Part shown: positions 21,000-33,700 of the stretch, piece by piece
How positions within the stretch are numbered: position 1 is the stretch's first letter
Layout: the number at the start of each line of letters is the position of its first letter
Origin: Primula veris
Taxonomy: Eukaryota > Streptophyta > Magnoliopsida > Ericales > Primulaceae
Length of the DNA: 64,000 nucleotides
Assembly: GCA_963682055.1 (NCBI GenBank)
Contig: OY821740.1
Location: 6,325,314-6,389,313 of the forward strand
Direction: 5' to 3'
Translations under genes and position numbers: made by a program
Notes under the pieces: generated by a model
What the model was told of the DNA's origin: nothing
Database searches by the model: none
Seen by the model: only the letters and a program-made list of their open reading frames with translations

Positions 21000-23900
21000 A
21001 TGGCGTCGTTGACAACACAGCCGTCAAAAAAAGGAATGCGAAGCAATGCCGGTGGAAGTTCTTCCGGCAACAGCAATCAAGGAAGCCGAAACTCTAGTGG
21101 GCAAACCGTAAAATTCGCTCGGAGAACTTCGAGTGGACGATATGTTAGTCTCTCAAGAGAAGATCTTGATTTATCGGGAGAGCTATCCGGTGACTACATG
21201 AATTATACGGTTCATATTCCTCCTACGCCCGATAACCAACCAATGGACTCATCGGTTGCTACAAAGGCCGAGGAACAATACGTATCTAATTCTTTATTTA
21301 CGGGAGGATTTAACAGTGTCACGCGGGCACATTTAATGGATAAAGTTATTGAGTCGGAGGTGAATCATCCTCAAATGGCGGGATCGAAAGGGTCGGCTTG
21401 TGCAATGCCAGCTTGTGATGGAAAGGTCATGAAGGACGAGAGAGGACACGACATAACTCCTTGCGAATGCAGGTGAGTTTTTCTAAAAAAATATATATCA
21501 ATGGTGGGGAAAACCCATATTTTTATTTTATTAATAGAGAAATAAAAATGAGAATGACGGGAGTTTTTCTAACCATCCTTGTTCTTGCAATTTTCGTGTT
21601 TATTTAGCTTCAAGGCTTGATCTGGGCTTTTCTTTTGGTAATGCTACCTAGCTAAGAAAGATTTTAAGGACTCCCATCTTATAATTAACTCTTGATGCGA
21701 GTTAGGAATAGGAAATTAGGAATCACCTTTTATTTGCCTGCATGTGCTTAATTATTCTTTATTTCACCAACTGTGAGTTGTTATATTATGATCATCTTCA
21801 GCTAGGGATCCACGAAACCTCCCGCCATTCTGGTGGTGTTTGTTGAAAAAAAAATACGAATATAATTTGTTTGGTTGCAGCTTTTAAGCAGATAACTAGT
21901 TTTCTTGACTTTCAAGGAAAAAATACAGATTCAGCATTTTGTTTCTAGCTTTTGCGAGCCAATATTTTAGAAAGACTCAAGTTTTAAGATGGTCAATCAA
22001 ATGTTGTCAAGCTACAATTGAAGAGAAGTTAAAAGCTGCAACAAAAGTACAAAGAAGGCCTAAGATTTATCTGCTTTACAAACCTTAACATCTTTTCTGT
22101 TTTCGTTCCAGATTCAAGATATGTAGGGATTGCTTAATGGACGCGCAGAAAGACACGGGTCTTTGTCCCGGTTGTAAGGAGGCCTACAGAGGGGCAGACT
22201 TCGATGACGAAGACGGCCCAAATTTCTCATCTGGAGCACTCTCGTTACCCGGACCTGAAGGTTCTAAAGATCGCAATATGTCAATGATGAAAAGGAACGC
22301 AAACGGAGAATTTGATCACAATAAATGGTTGTTTGAGACTAAAGGTACTTATGGATATGGTAACGCTTATTGGCCTGAAGATAATATGTATGGTGGCGAC
22401 GGGGATGATGGGTTACAAGGGGGTATGGCGGAGGCAAATGATAAACCATGGAGGCCACTAAGTAGGAGAATACCAATCCCGCAAGGCATTATTAGTCCTT
22501 ATAGGTAATACTATGCTATACAAATTACAAAAAAATTATAATGCGATTCCATCATTATACTAGGGGATGAGGTTGGAATAAATATCTTATAGATGTGCTT
22601 TTGAAATGATTAGCAAACCAAGCAGTTTCCCAGAAAGAACAGATCATTCACCCGATAGTTATTATGAACTGAAGTCTGGCAAAACAAAGAGTGCAATTTC
22701 AAACTGTAGCATATATTGATTTTTCAACCAAAAAAACAAAACAAAATTTCATAATTTTAGATAATATGATGGCCAGAATACTTGCTACAATAAAATGTTA
22801 CAACATGCAGTTCAAACTTTAAACGAAGTACCTAGTTCTGGTAGTTGTTCTGAAAGTGGGATTGCTTTAGTTATACTTTTGCATGTGTAAAACTACGATC
22901 CTACTTAAGTAGACTCTTACAGTACGCGCTTTAAACTTTTTTAGGTTGTTGATCGTCATTCGATTCATAGTATTGGGATTCTTCTTGACATGGAGGATAA
23001 AACACCCAAATACAGACGCAATGTGGCTATGGTTCATGTCCGTTATGTGCGAGTTATGGTTCGGCTTATCATGGATCCTCGATCAAATCCCCAAAATCAC
23101 TCCTATCAACCGTAGCACCGACCTTCAGGTCTTGAAAGAAAAGTTCGATATGCCTTCCCCCTCTAACCCAACAGGTCGATCCGATCTCCCTGGAATAGAC
23201 TTGTTTGTTTCCACTGCGGATCCTGAGAAAGAGCCTCCTCTAGTCACCGCCAACACCATCCTTTCAATCCTCGCCGTCGATTACCCTGTTGAGAAGGTAT
23301 CGTTAAGTTACCAGTTCTACTAAATTCTTAAGATTTTAATTGAAAGGTACAGTTTATCTACGGATATTAGAAATGTAGGTTCTAGTACTAAATGATAAAA
23401 AGCTAGTAGGAGTAAATTTTAAAAAGCTAATATTATTCTCCAACAGGTGGCTTGCTACGTCTCCGATGATGGGGGGGCTCTACTTACCTTTGAGGCGATG
23501 GCGGAGGCCGCGAGTTTTGCTGATTTATGGGTCCCATTTTGCCGAAAACATGACATTGAGCCTAGAAATCCAGAAACTTACTTCTCCTTGAAAGGCGATC
23601 CGACCAAGAACAAGTTGAGAACGGATTTCGTGAAAGATAGGAGAAAGGTTAAACGAGAATACGACGAGTTCAAAGTTCGGATAAATAGTCTCCCGGACTC
23701 TATTCGAAGAAGATCCGACGCGTTCAACGCAAGGGAAGAAATGAAAATGTTGAAATCAATGAGAGAAAAAGCAGGAGGGGATATTATGGAAATGGAAGCG
23801 ATAAAGCCGCAAAAGGCCACGTGGATGGCCGACGGGAGCCATTGGCCTGGGGCATGGGTGGTGGGCTCGAGTGAGCACTCGAAAGGCGATCACGAAGCCG

Positions 23901-26900
23901 TTCTTCAGGTTAGTGCAGAAACTAGATGGTGACATAGAGAAATGATTTTTGCACGTAATATTGCATCGAATTGATATACCCCATGGTGTGACAAATTTTA
24001 TTGATCGTAGATAATTATCTATGCGATTGATCAAAACACTTGGGATTAAAGATTTAAAATTCATTTTCATTTGTTCATGAAGTGCATTAATTCGGGCTAA
24101 ATAGAGACTGCAAATATCACTGCTCGTTCCCAACCTATGATATTTCCTAAGTAATGTACAAAAGCGGGAAAATAAATTAGTGGCCTGCTAATATTTGTAG
24201 GTTAAAGTACAAAATTGATATCAATAACGTTTGTGTGCAAAATACTATTTAATTTCATTTAGTTTCCGCATAATATTAAATATAAATATGGATTCCGCAT
24301 TGCAATAGGTGATGCTGAAGCCACCGAGCCACGACCCACTCATGGCATCCGCAGAAGATGGCAGCATGATCGACTTCACTGACGTAGACATACGCCTTCC
24401 TATGTTTGTATACGTATCACGCGAGAAGAGACCTGGGTACGACCATAACAAGAAGGCAGGGGCGATGAACGCCCTCGTGAGAGCGTCGGCTGTGTTGTCC
24501 AACGGAGCATTCATACTCAACCTCGATTGCGATCATTACATAAATAATTGCCAAGCTATACGTGAGGGAATGTGTTTCATGATGGACAGAGGTGGAGAAG
24601 ACATATGCTACATTCAGTTCCCACAAAGGTTCGAAGGCATTGATCCAAATGATCGTTATGCTAATCATAACACAGTCTTTTTCGATGGCAATATGCGAGC
24701 CCTTGATGGGGTCCAGGTATGCAAGCTATACAGTTGATTATTACGTTTGTACTGTACAATGTTTTTTGACCGTTCATAATCATCTTTCAAGAGACTGACG
24801 GGAATTCTTTTTGCTTCATGAAGGTGTTTAGTATGCTCCCAAATAAAAATATAAATAAAAAAATTGTTTATGAAACATGACGGAAGCGAATAAAAAGTTA
24901 GTAACATAAAAATCTATGAAAGAAACTCGGTATTATTGCTTAAAATCCCAATTAAGAACCTTTTTGCTTTCATTTTTAACTGTATTTTAAGGTGTAAACC
25001 AGTACTGAAGGAAAAGTGGAATAAAACTGGCCTTGTTAGTTTGATACTTTGACTGCAGTTTTTTTTCCTTAAGTTAAGACTGTTTTTGGCTGAACAGCTT
25101 AAATGCAAACTTTTTTGGAAAAACTAGAATCTTGAAACTGGATCACACAGCTTACTTTGAAGCTCAAAAGATCCAATTTCTTTGCTTAAAAGCTGAAGCC
25201 AGATTATAATGTCAAGTTACAATTGTAAAAAGACAAATTCAGATTAAGGGAAAATGAATAGGCTTTTAGTTCCTTGCTTATATATCTTTTTGTGTATTTC
25301 CAGGGACCGGTTTATGTCGGAACAGGCTGTATGTTCAGGCGGTTTGCGCTTTATGGATTTGATCCCCCGCAGGCCGATAAAATACTGAGCCAGAAGCAGA
25401 CCGAGGCAGAGACGGAGAAGCTATCGACTACAGATTTTGATCCTGAGCTTGATACGGGTCTTCTGCCTAAGCGGTTTGGGAATTCTGGAATGTTGGCTGA
25501 GTCGATACCCATTGCTGAGTTTCAAGGCCGTCCTATTGCTGACCACAAGGCTGTGAAGTACGGACGGCCTCCTGGTGCTCTGAGGGCCCCACGTGAACCT
25601 CTTGATTCCGCTACGGTTACTGAAGCTGTCTCAGTCGTTTCTTGCTGGTAAAAACTAGTATATAAGTACCTGAAGTTTATTTGTCTGATCAGCAAAATGT
25701 TGACCTTCTATTCCGAAAAATAAACTACGCCCTACGGGATGTTAAGATAGATGAACATAGGGTTTTCTTCATTACGAAAGAATCCAACTTATTTACTTAT
25801 GATTGTGTGGGCAATCAAGCCTGAGTATCGTGTTGATATCCAGCAACAAAAATGCTTTACACGCTAAAGACCATTAGTGAAGTCAAGTTCTGTTCAAAAC
25901 TCAGGACTAAGGCCTTGTTTTGTTGCAGCTATTAAGGGCAGTTTTAACTATTTTTTCTGAAAAGCTAGATTGTATTTGGTTGACTAGCTTAAACATTGAG
26001 CCTTCAGGTTCTTTAATAAAAAAAAAATGCTAGAAGCTTCAAGCTGGATAGATTGTTTGCTTAAAAAATGCAGCCATACAAGCTTTCGGGAAGAATTGCA
26101 AAAATAAAATTAATAACAAAAAAGTACAACATAGTATATAGTTAAACTGGTGTTTAAAAGCTTCAACATTTACTTCCTCTGAGAAATAGGGTATATCTAT
26201 TATCTAATTGTTCACCAAAAACAGCAGTGCCACTAAAAGCATAACTTTTCTCCATTTTTTACTTATCAGTTTAGTTTTGATCCCCTGAGAATTGTTCAAA
26301 TTCATATCAGCATCTTAACAAAGATTCAAAGATTTTAGGAATATGCCATTTTGAGATGCAAAAACTATCAGGAAATAAAGCCAAGGTTATTAGAATTTAC
26401 GAGTAACATGTTAAGCATTGATTCCTATCTTGAGTATATTCTTGTTCCTCTACTAGGTATGAGGATAAAACTGAGTGGGGAGACCGTGTAGGATGGATCT
26501 ACGGGTCCGTAACAGAAGACGTGGTCACTGGCTACCGTATGCACAACCGTGGATGGCGTTCTGTCTACTGCATCACCAAGCGCGACGCCTTCCGTGGGTC
26601 TGCGCCCATCAACCTCACCGACCGACTTCACCAAGTCCTGAGGTGGGCAACAGGATCCGTCGAAATCTTCTTTTCAGGAAATAACGCCTTCCTCGCATCC
26701 AGACGCCTAAAACTCCTACAGCGCCTTGCGTATCTAAACGTCGGCATTTACCCCTTCACCTCCCTCTTCCTCGTTGTCTACTGCTTCCTTCCTGCTCTTT
26801 CTCTCTTCTCGGGCCAGTTTATTGTTCAGAGTCTTGATATTGCTTTTTTGATCTATTTATTAACGATTACTATCTGTCTGATTGGTTTGGCGGTGCTTGA

Positions 26901-27423
26901 GGTGAAGTGGTCGGGGGTTGGATTAGAACAGTGGTGGAGAAACGAACAGTTTTGGCTTATTTCCGGAACAAGCGCTCACTTGGCTGCTGTCGTGCAAGGC
27001 CTCTTGAAAGTGATTGCTGGAATCGAGATTTCCTTTACATTAACTTCGAAATCCGGGGGAGACGACGACGATGATATATACGCTGATCTGTACCTAGTGA
27101 AATGGACGTCCTTGATGATCCCGCCGATTGTCATAGCTATGATGAATATCATCGCGATGGTGGTGGCGTTTTCAAGGACAATATACAGCACAGTGCCACA
27201 ATGGAGTAAGTTTATTGGGGGTGCATTTTTCAGCTTCTGGGTATTAGCGCATTTGTACCCTTTCGCGAAAGGATTGATGGGAAGAAGAGGAAAAACGCCA
27301 ACTATTGTGTTTGTTTGGTCGGGTCTTATTGCGATCACACTTTCATTATTATGGGTTGCGATTAGCCCCCCGCAGGTTTCCAACACTGACGAAGACGGAG
27401 CCTCCACTTTTACATTTCCATAA
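21000..27423 (+). CDS. CSLD5: Cellulose synthase-like D5, copy B (all catalytic motifs intact)
   Basis: Same role and architecture as copy A. Exons: 21000-21472, 22112-22504, 22945-23296, 23447-23908, 24309-24716, 25304-25647, 26457-27423; all GT-AG; 1132 aa. The ATG starts [12 protein letters not shown] as in copy A. The RING-like finger, DDGG (413-416), DCD (633-635), TED (830-832) and QVLRW (870-874, Arg873 codon 26641-26643) are all present, with two N-terminal and six C-terminal membrane segments. Exon 2 keeps the full CSLD5 segment with [10 protein letters not shown] and [20 protein letters not shown]. One change of note is YINNC after DCD where copy A and the family have YIYNC. This is the better candidate for the working gene. 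Its upstream region differs from copy A by a ~1.27-kb insertion and a shortened TATA element, so expression may differ. Confidence 0.95.
21865..22050. repeat. Short inverted-repeat element in CSLD5-B intron 1
   Basis: Counterpart of the element in CSLD5-A intron 1: GGTTGCAGCTTTTAAGC at the left, TTAAAAGCTGCAACAAAAGTAC at the right. Shared by both copies, so it was present before the duplication. Confidence 0.55.
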
Positions 27424-30400
27424 TCATGCGACTTCGGAATTTTATCAACAACAAAAAAAAGTTTAGACTAATTGGTTTTGTAAGCAGTTAGGATTTGAAA
27501 GACAATATACAAAAAAAGTCATAATTTTGTACCTATACACAAATGTGCGCTGTTACTGTCAAATACATCCCATACATTCCTTCTATTTAGGATTATGTAG
27601 GCCAGTTTTTTTGCTTATTTATTTAATAGCTATGATGTTTTTGTTGACCGAACATATTTGGTATCTTGGCTTGAAAAAGGTACAAGCTTTATGCTAATAT
27701 TAATCCAGCTTTTTTTCTTGAAAAACTTAAAAAAAAATCCAGCTTCTACTCAAGATAAGTAGGATGATCCTGGTTTTGTAATGGATTCATCCATTAAAGT
27801 TTAAATGCCACTTACTTTTGCATGATCATAAACACAATATTCCCATTAATTTAATTTGTACTAGATTTTATTTTCTTCTGAGTTTGTCGTTGAAAATAAG
27901 TGATGGTGTTTTGAATTTTTTATAATCGCTCCATACCAAATTATACGGAGGCATGCTTAATTCAAATATTTAATAAAAACAATTCAGTTGATTTGTATTT
28001 GAACATATTTTTCTTATTTTAGTCAAATCAACAGATACGGTTTTTGCACAAAATTAAAAAAAAGGTAATAAATTAACTTCTTCAATTTTTGAGTTTTACA
28101 TCTTAGTAAACTATTATCGTTGGAATTGGTAAATTTGAAAATAAAATAAGTTGAATAACTATCAATTGAATTGTCACGTATGGATAAGTGTTTTTTTAAT
28201 ATTTATCATGGTACACTCTCTACTGAAATTACATAATAGTCTTGGTTGCATATAAGTATAAAAATATACTTATTTGATTGAGATAGAAAAATACATTTTT
28301 AATACCCATTTTTAAGTAATATCTGTGTTGTTTTGTGAACACTTATAAAAAAAATTAGTATTTGATAAAATTTATGCATTTTTACGTTTCATGATTTAAA
28401 GTCAAAATCCTTTTGAAACTAGCATATATATATATATATATATTTTTTTAACTGAAATATAACAAAAATACAACAATTTACCTTTTAGAACCAAATTAAA
28501 ACCAACACCATTAGAGTCAATATAAGTTTAGATTATTTTCTATTATTCTTATATCATTTTTGTTTAATACATAGACTAATAATTACCCAAAATAGTTTCA
28601 GTAAAAAAAACTTGTCACCTCCATAGCTTCTCTCTCTCTCTAACTTGCCGTCGCATCTCACTTACCTGCCACGTGTCATACTGGTGTGGACCCCACTTCT
28701 CCATTCCCAGCTTGGTAAGCCGCCGAATTCAAAACCCTTTCTTTTTTAATTATTTTTACTTAGTTTTTTTTTTCATATTTTATTATTCAATACAACCTTA
28801 GTAAAGTGTCAGGTTTTCGACTAAATATTTATGTAACCTTTTAACATTAATTAAAGGTCCTTTTTTTCTTTTTTTCCAATCTCCAGAAAAAAAAAAAGGT
28901 CCTTTCTTTTTGTTATTTCTAATTTAGCCAGTTTGGTTGTTTGTTAATTGAAACTTGTAACATTTAATCGTGCTAATTATTGGTTTTCACGAAGTGGGTA
29001 TTCGAGTAAATACTATTTGATGTAACCTTTTAGCAGTAATTAAACTATTAAAGGTCCTTTTTTCTTTTTCAATCTCCAGAAAAAAAAAGGTCCTTTCTTT
29101 TTGTTATTTCTAATTTAGCCAGTTTGGCTGTTTATTACTAATTGTAAGTTGTAACCCCAACTCGTGCTAATTGTTGGTTTTCGAAAAGTGGGCATTTGAG
29201 TAAATACTATTTGATGTAACCATTTAACAGTAATTAAAGGTCCTTTTTTTTCTTTTTCAATCTCCAAAAAAGGTCCTTTCTTTTTGTTATTTATAATTTA
29301 GCCAGTTTGGCTGTTTGTAAGTTTGTAACATCTAATTGTGCTAATTATTGGTTTTCGGAAAGTGGGCATTCGAGTAAATACTAATTTCGGTTCCCTTTTT
29401 AAGAGTAATTAAAGGTCCTTTTTTTTGGGGTATATATACTCTATTAACCTGTTTGGTTTTTATTTATTGTAAGTCGTAACGCCAAATTCTGCTAATTATT
29501 GGTTTTTAGAAAGGGGGCATTCGAGTAAATATCAATTTCAGTACCCTTTTAAGAGTAATTAATGGTCCTTTTTTTTGTTATTTCTAATTTTCCCATTTTG
29601 CTTGTTTATTAATTGTAAGTTGTAACCCAAATTGTGCTAATTATTGGTTTTCAGAAAGTGGGAATTCGAGTAAATATCAATTTCTGTACCCTTCTAAGAG
29701 TAATTAAAGGTCCTTTATTTATTATTTCTAATTTAACCATTTTGCTTCTTTATCAATTGTAAGTTGTAACGCCAGATTGTGCTAATTACTGGTTTTAGGA
29801 AAGTGGGTATTCGAGTAAATATTGAATTTATTACCTTGTAAGAGTAAAAAAAAGAAATTGTTTATTTATTATTTTTATATTTTGCTTGTTTTGTAGGTAT
29901 TAACAGTAAACCCAAATTGTGCTAAGTGGCTCTTTTGGAAAAGGTAGTAGCTGCTAAGCTCAGTTTTTTACTTCATAATTTGCCGGGTTTGCCGCGTGAC
30001 TGTCTGCTCGTTTGCCTCTGTAAAACTGATGCAGACACCATCTTTGAAATTAACTACCCCGTTTAAGGAATAAAAAACTGTTTTTTTATTAATGTTTTCC
30101 AATAACGGCTATCTAATATCCAATAGAACCCAAATTGTGATTGATTTTTTCTTTTCAAATAACTAATGCATCCCTTCACCCCTGTAAACGATAACAGAAC
30201 CATGATCAGCTTGTGAGAACGGCTGAAATTCACGTAGGGAGTTTTTCGTTAGAGGGGTAAATTGTTATAATTAAACGATATGACTAAAATGCATGGTAAA
30301 AAATAGACATTTTGTTAATACATGATCCTCTTAATGTGATTGTCTATCATTTTTTTTTTTTGTAATTTGTGCATTCTACATGTAAAAAGTAATAAAAAAG

Positions 30401-30727
30401 ATCCTTTTGTATCCTTTTATTCCCATTTTGCTTACTAAGAAGTGTAAGTTTGTGTCCATTTCTTTTCTACTAAAAAAAGGTTAAATATTTTAAGTTGGAC
30501 TTTCTAGCTTTACTTAGCTGCAATTCAGACGGCCTAGTTGCTTAAAGTTTCATCCGAAAAAGCTTAAAGAAATTAGACAATGAGACAACTGAGCATAAAA
30601 GCTTTGAAAGACATACAACCAAATGCTATCATCTTAAAATTAAAAACCAATGAGCTGAGCTTATTAGCTCTAACAAGCTCTCATAACGATAATCCTTCAT
30701 TTGTTAGGTGAGCGTCTTGAAAACACA
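27424..30727. other. Intergenic region and probable leader of the FRS5-like gene
   Basis: No coding exon seen. 27424-27541 is the end of the duplication. 27542-28610 is AT-rich, with a TA microsatellite at about 28424-28443. At 28620-28711 there is a CT-rich stretch with a CACGTG G-box (about 28671) and then TTG|GTAAGC, a good splice donor. A good acceptor, TTTGTTAG, lies at 30707, 21 bp before the FRS5-like ATG. This could be a leader exon plus a ~2-kb 5' UTR intron, which would then contain the tandem array below. That is inference only. Confidence 0.4.
28816..29830. repeat. Degenerate tandem array upstream of the FRS5-like gene
   Basis: Six to seven diverged units marked by GAGTAAATA at about 28820, 29003, 29189, 29373, 29531, 29672 and 29812. 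Spacing falls from about 185 to about 141 bp along the array. Units contain AATTAAAGGTCCTTTTTT, TTGTTATTTCTAATTTAGCC, GTGCTAATTATTGGTTTTC and GAAAGTGGG(C/T)ATTCGAG. Early units also have an A/T-rich palindrome (AAGGTCC...). Confidence 0.85.
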
Positions 30728-33700
30728 ATGAACCTTGACAATGAGTTAATTGAGTTCGACACTGGGTTATGCAGCGATGGTGTTGATAGTGGCGACGGTG
30801 GTTTGGAAATTGACAACCCCATCATCAATGAAAAGATGCCCGGCGGCTCTCCCAACTCCGTCTATGACAGTTTCGACCATACCGGGGCTATATACATACC
30901 TGAAGGAGACCCCAATCTTGAGCCTTTCGAGGGAAAGGAATTCGAATCTGAAGAGGCTGCGAAAGCGTTTTACAACTCTTATGCTCGCCGTGTTGGGTTT
31001 AGTACCCGTGTGAGCTCTTCCCGTAGGTCTAGGAAAGATGGAGCCATTATACAACGGTCATTCGTATGTGCGAAAGAAGGGTTCAGAAACTTGAAAGAGA
31101 AACGGAACAAAGATAGAGAGATAAAGCGGCCACGTACTGTTACTAGAATTGGGTGTAAAGCCGCCCTGTCGGTGAAGATACAGGTAATGCAAAATATTTA
31201 GTAACTCTTTTTAAAATAAATAAATTGTGAGGTCTGAATCTGTCTCAACAGTTGAAACTTTTTATGCTTTTGTTAGAGAAGGCGTCTTCATCAAAGTTTG
31301 TGTCTATTGAGAATCAAAAGTTACGACAATTCTGTGAAAAATTTACGGTTTGAGGATGGAATATAGTTGAAGGGTTGGCATTATTTACTGTTATTTTTCT
31401 GTTTTATTATTCAATTTTGGATCTGGTTTAAAAAATCTATATCAGATTTGTGATTAGGGTTTCGTATCCTACATCAACAGGATTCTGGAAAATGGGTTGT
31501 TTCTGGATTCATCAAAGGTCACAATCACGAGCTAGTCACTCCTGACCAGGTAAGTTGCAGCCAAACAACTCCTGGTGAACTTGAACAATAAGGTTATTGA
31601 TTCTTGTTTTCTAAAGTTATAGTTGTATGCTCCCCTCCGTTTTTACGTAAGTGTAAGTTGAGCTCTACTAATTGATTCTTTTGGAAGCAAAATGAAGTCA
31701 GACAACACCTTGCTTACTTGGGTTTCTTTGGTTTTATTCAAGTTTAAAAAAATTGATTTTCGAACCAAAAAGAAGTTCCAGGTGGACATAGCTTAAAACT
31801 TCTTGATCTTTTATGACTATAAATTCTTGAAATATTCCCAACCAAATGCTACCGAACTCTAAAGCTAGATAACAAGTTGAGCTCTTTTAAAAAATTCAGG
31901 TGCACTGCCTCCGGTCCCACCGCCAAATCTCTGGTTCCGCAAAAACGTTAATAGATACTCTGCAGGCAGCCGGAATGGGTCCTAGGAAAATTATGTCAGC
32001 GTTAATTAAAGAATATGGTGGTGCTAGCAAAGTTGGATTTACCGAGGTGGATTGTAGAAATTACATGAGAAATAATAAGCAGAGGAGTATGGAAGGAGAT
32101 ACTCATCTTCTCGTGGATTATCTTCGTCAAATGCGTAATGAAAACCCCGAGTTTTTCTATGATGTGCAAGGTGACGAGAGTCAGTTTACAGGTAATGTCT
32201 TCTGGGCTGATCCGAGAGCTAGGATGAACTACGTTCACTTTGGCGACACGGTGACTTTTGATACGACTTATAGGTCAAATAGATATAGATTACCATTTGC
32301 ACCGTTTATCGGGGTTAATCATCATGGCCAGCCTGTATTATTCGGATGCGCTTTTCTAATAAATGAATCAGAATCTTCATTTGTTTGGTTGTTTAAAACA
32401 TGGCTTGCAGCTATGTCAGGTCAACCTCCTGTATCTGTCACTACGGATCACGACACAGTGATAGAATCGGGGATAAATCAGGTGTTTCCCAACACTCGGC
32501 ACCGATTTTGTAAATGGCATATTTTTAAAAAATGCCAGGAGAAGTTATCACATTTGTTTCTTCAACATCCGAATTTCGAAGCTGATTTTCATAAATGCGT
32601 AGATACAACTGATTCGGTTGATGAGTTTGAGTCTTTCTGGTTCTTACTTGTTGATAAATACGATCTCGGGGATCATGAGTGGCTTCAAACGATATACTCT
32701 TGTCGTAGGCAATGGGTTCCAGTGTATTTAAGAGACACGTTTTTTGCAGAAATGTCGACTACTCAACAGAGCGATAGTATCAACTCGTATTTCGATGGAT
32801 ACGTGAACGCATCTACGAATTTAAATCAGTTCTTTAAATTATACGAGAAAGCATTGGATAGCCGTATTGAGAAAGAGGTAAAAGCCGATTACGATACGAT
32901 ATACATGCCTCCCATTTTAAAAACACCTTCACCAATGGAAAGACAAGCGTCTGAGCTTTACACTAGGAAACTATTCACAATATTTCAAGAGGAATTGGTC
33001 GGGACTCTTTCTTTTATGGCATCCAAAGTGGAAGATGACAGAATTGGTACAATTTACCAAGTATCTAAATTTGGGGAGGATCATAAAGTCTATAATGTGA
33101 AATTCGATGTATTGAAAATGAAAGCTACTTGTAGCTGCCAAATGTTTGAGTTTTCTGGTCTTCTTTGCAGACATGTATTGGCTGTATTTAGAGTGACGAA
33201 TGTTCTCTCTCTTCCGTCGTACTATATTTTAAGAAGATGGACGAGAAATGCGAAAAGCAGTGTTACATTGGAAGAACATGATTGTAATTTGTTTAGCAGT
33301 TACCTTGAGTCACATACGGTGAGATATAATACATTACGCCACGAGGCGTTTAAATTTGTAGATGAAGGTGCGGAATGGACGGAGTCTTATAATGTGGCTA
33401 TGGAGGCGTTACAAGAGGCTGTTAAAAAAGTTTCCTTTGTGACAAAGAACGAGAAGAGAATATCTAAAACTAATGGGTGTATCAGAAAAGAGATTTCAAG
33501 TGATCGAAGTCTGAAAAATAGCAACATGGGCGAACAACCTAGCTCCTCTTCTCACTTCTCTGAGGTTAGTAATTTTTTTAGTTTTTGATGCTTTATATCT
33601 GATTTAATTTTCTTCCTCTCTCTCTCTCTCTCTCTCATGCTGTAAATTACCATTTCATACCAAACAGTTGATTTTAGCTGTAACAAGCTTGAATTTTTAA

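Larger units (their letters stand above)
16610..27541 (+). repeat. Segmental duplication, unit B
   Basis: Begins ACCTTCTATGTGGGTTTGAG, matching HMGR intron 2 at 5349, directly joined to the CSLD5-A 3' flank, and ends near 27541 where its match with 16501-16609 stops. It holds a decayed HMGR 3' part and CSLD5-B. Against unit A it has a ~278-bp deletion that removes the start of HMGR exon 3, further HMGR deletions, and a ~1.27-kb AT-rich insertion upstream of CSLD5-B. Confidence 0.9.
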
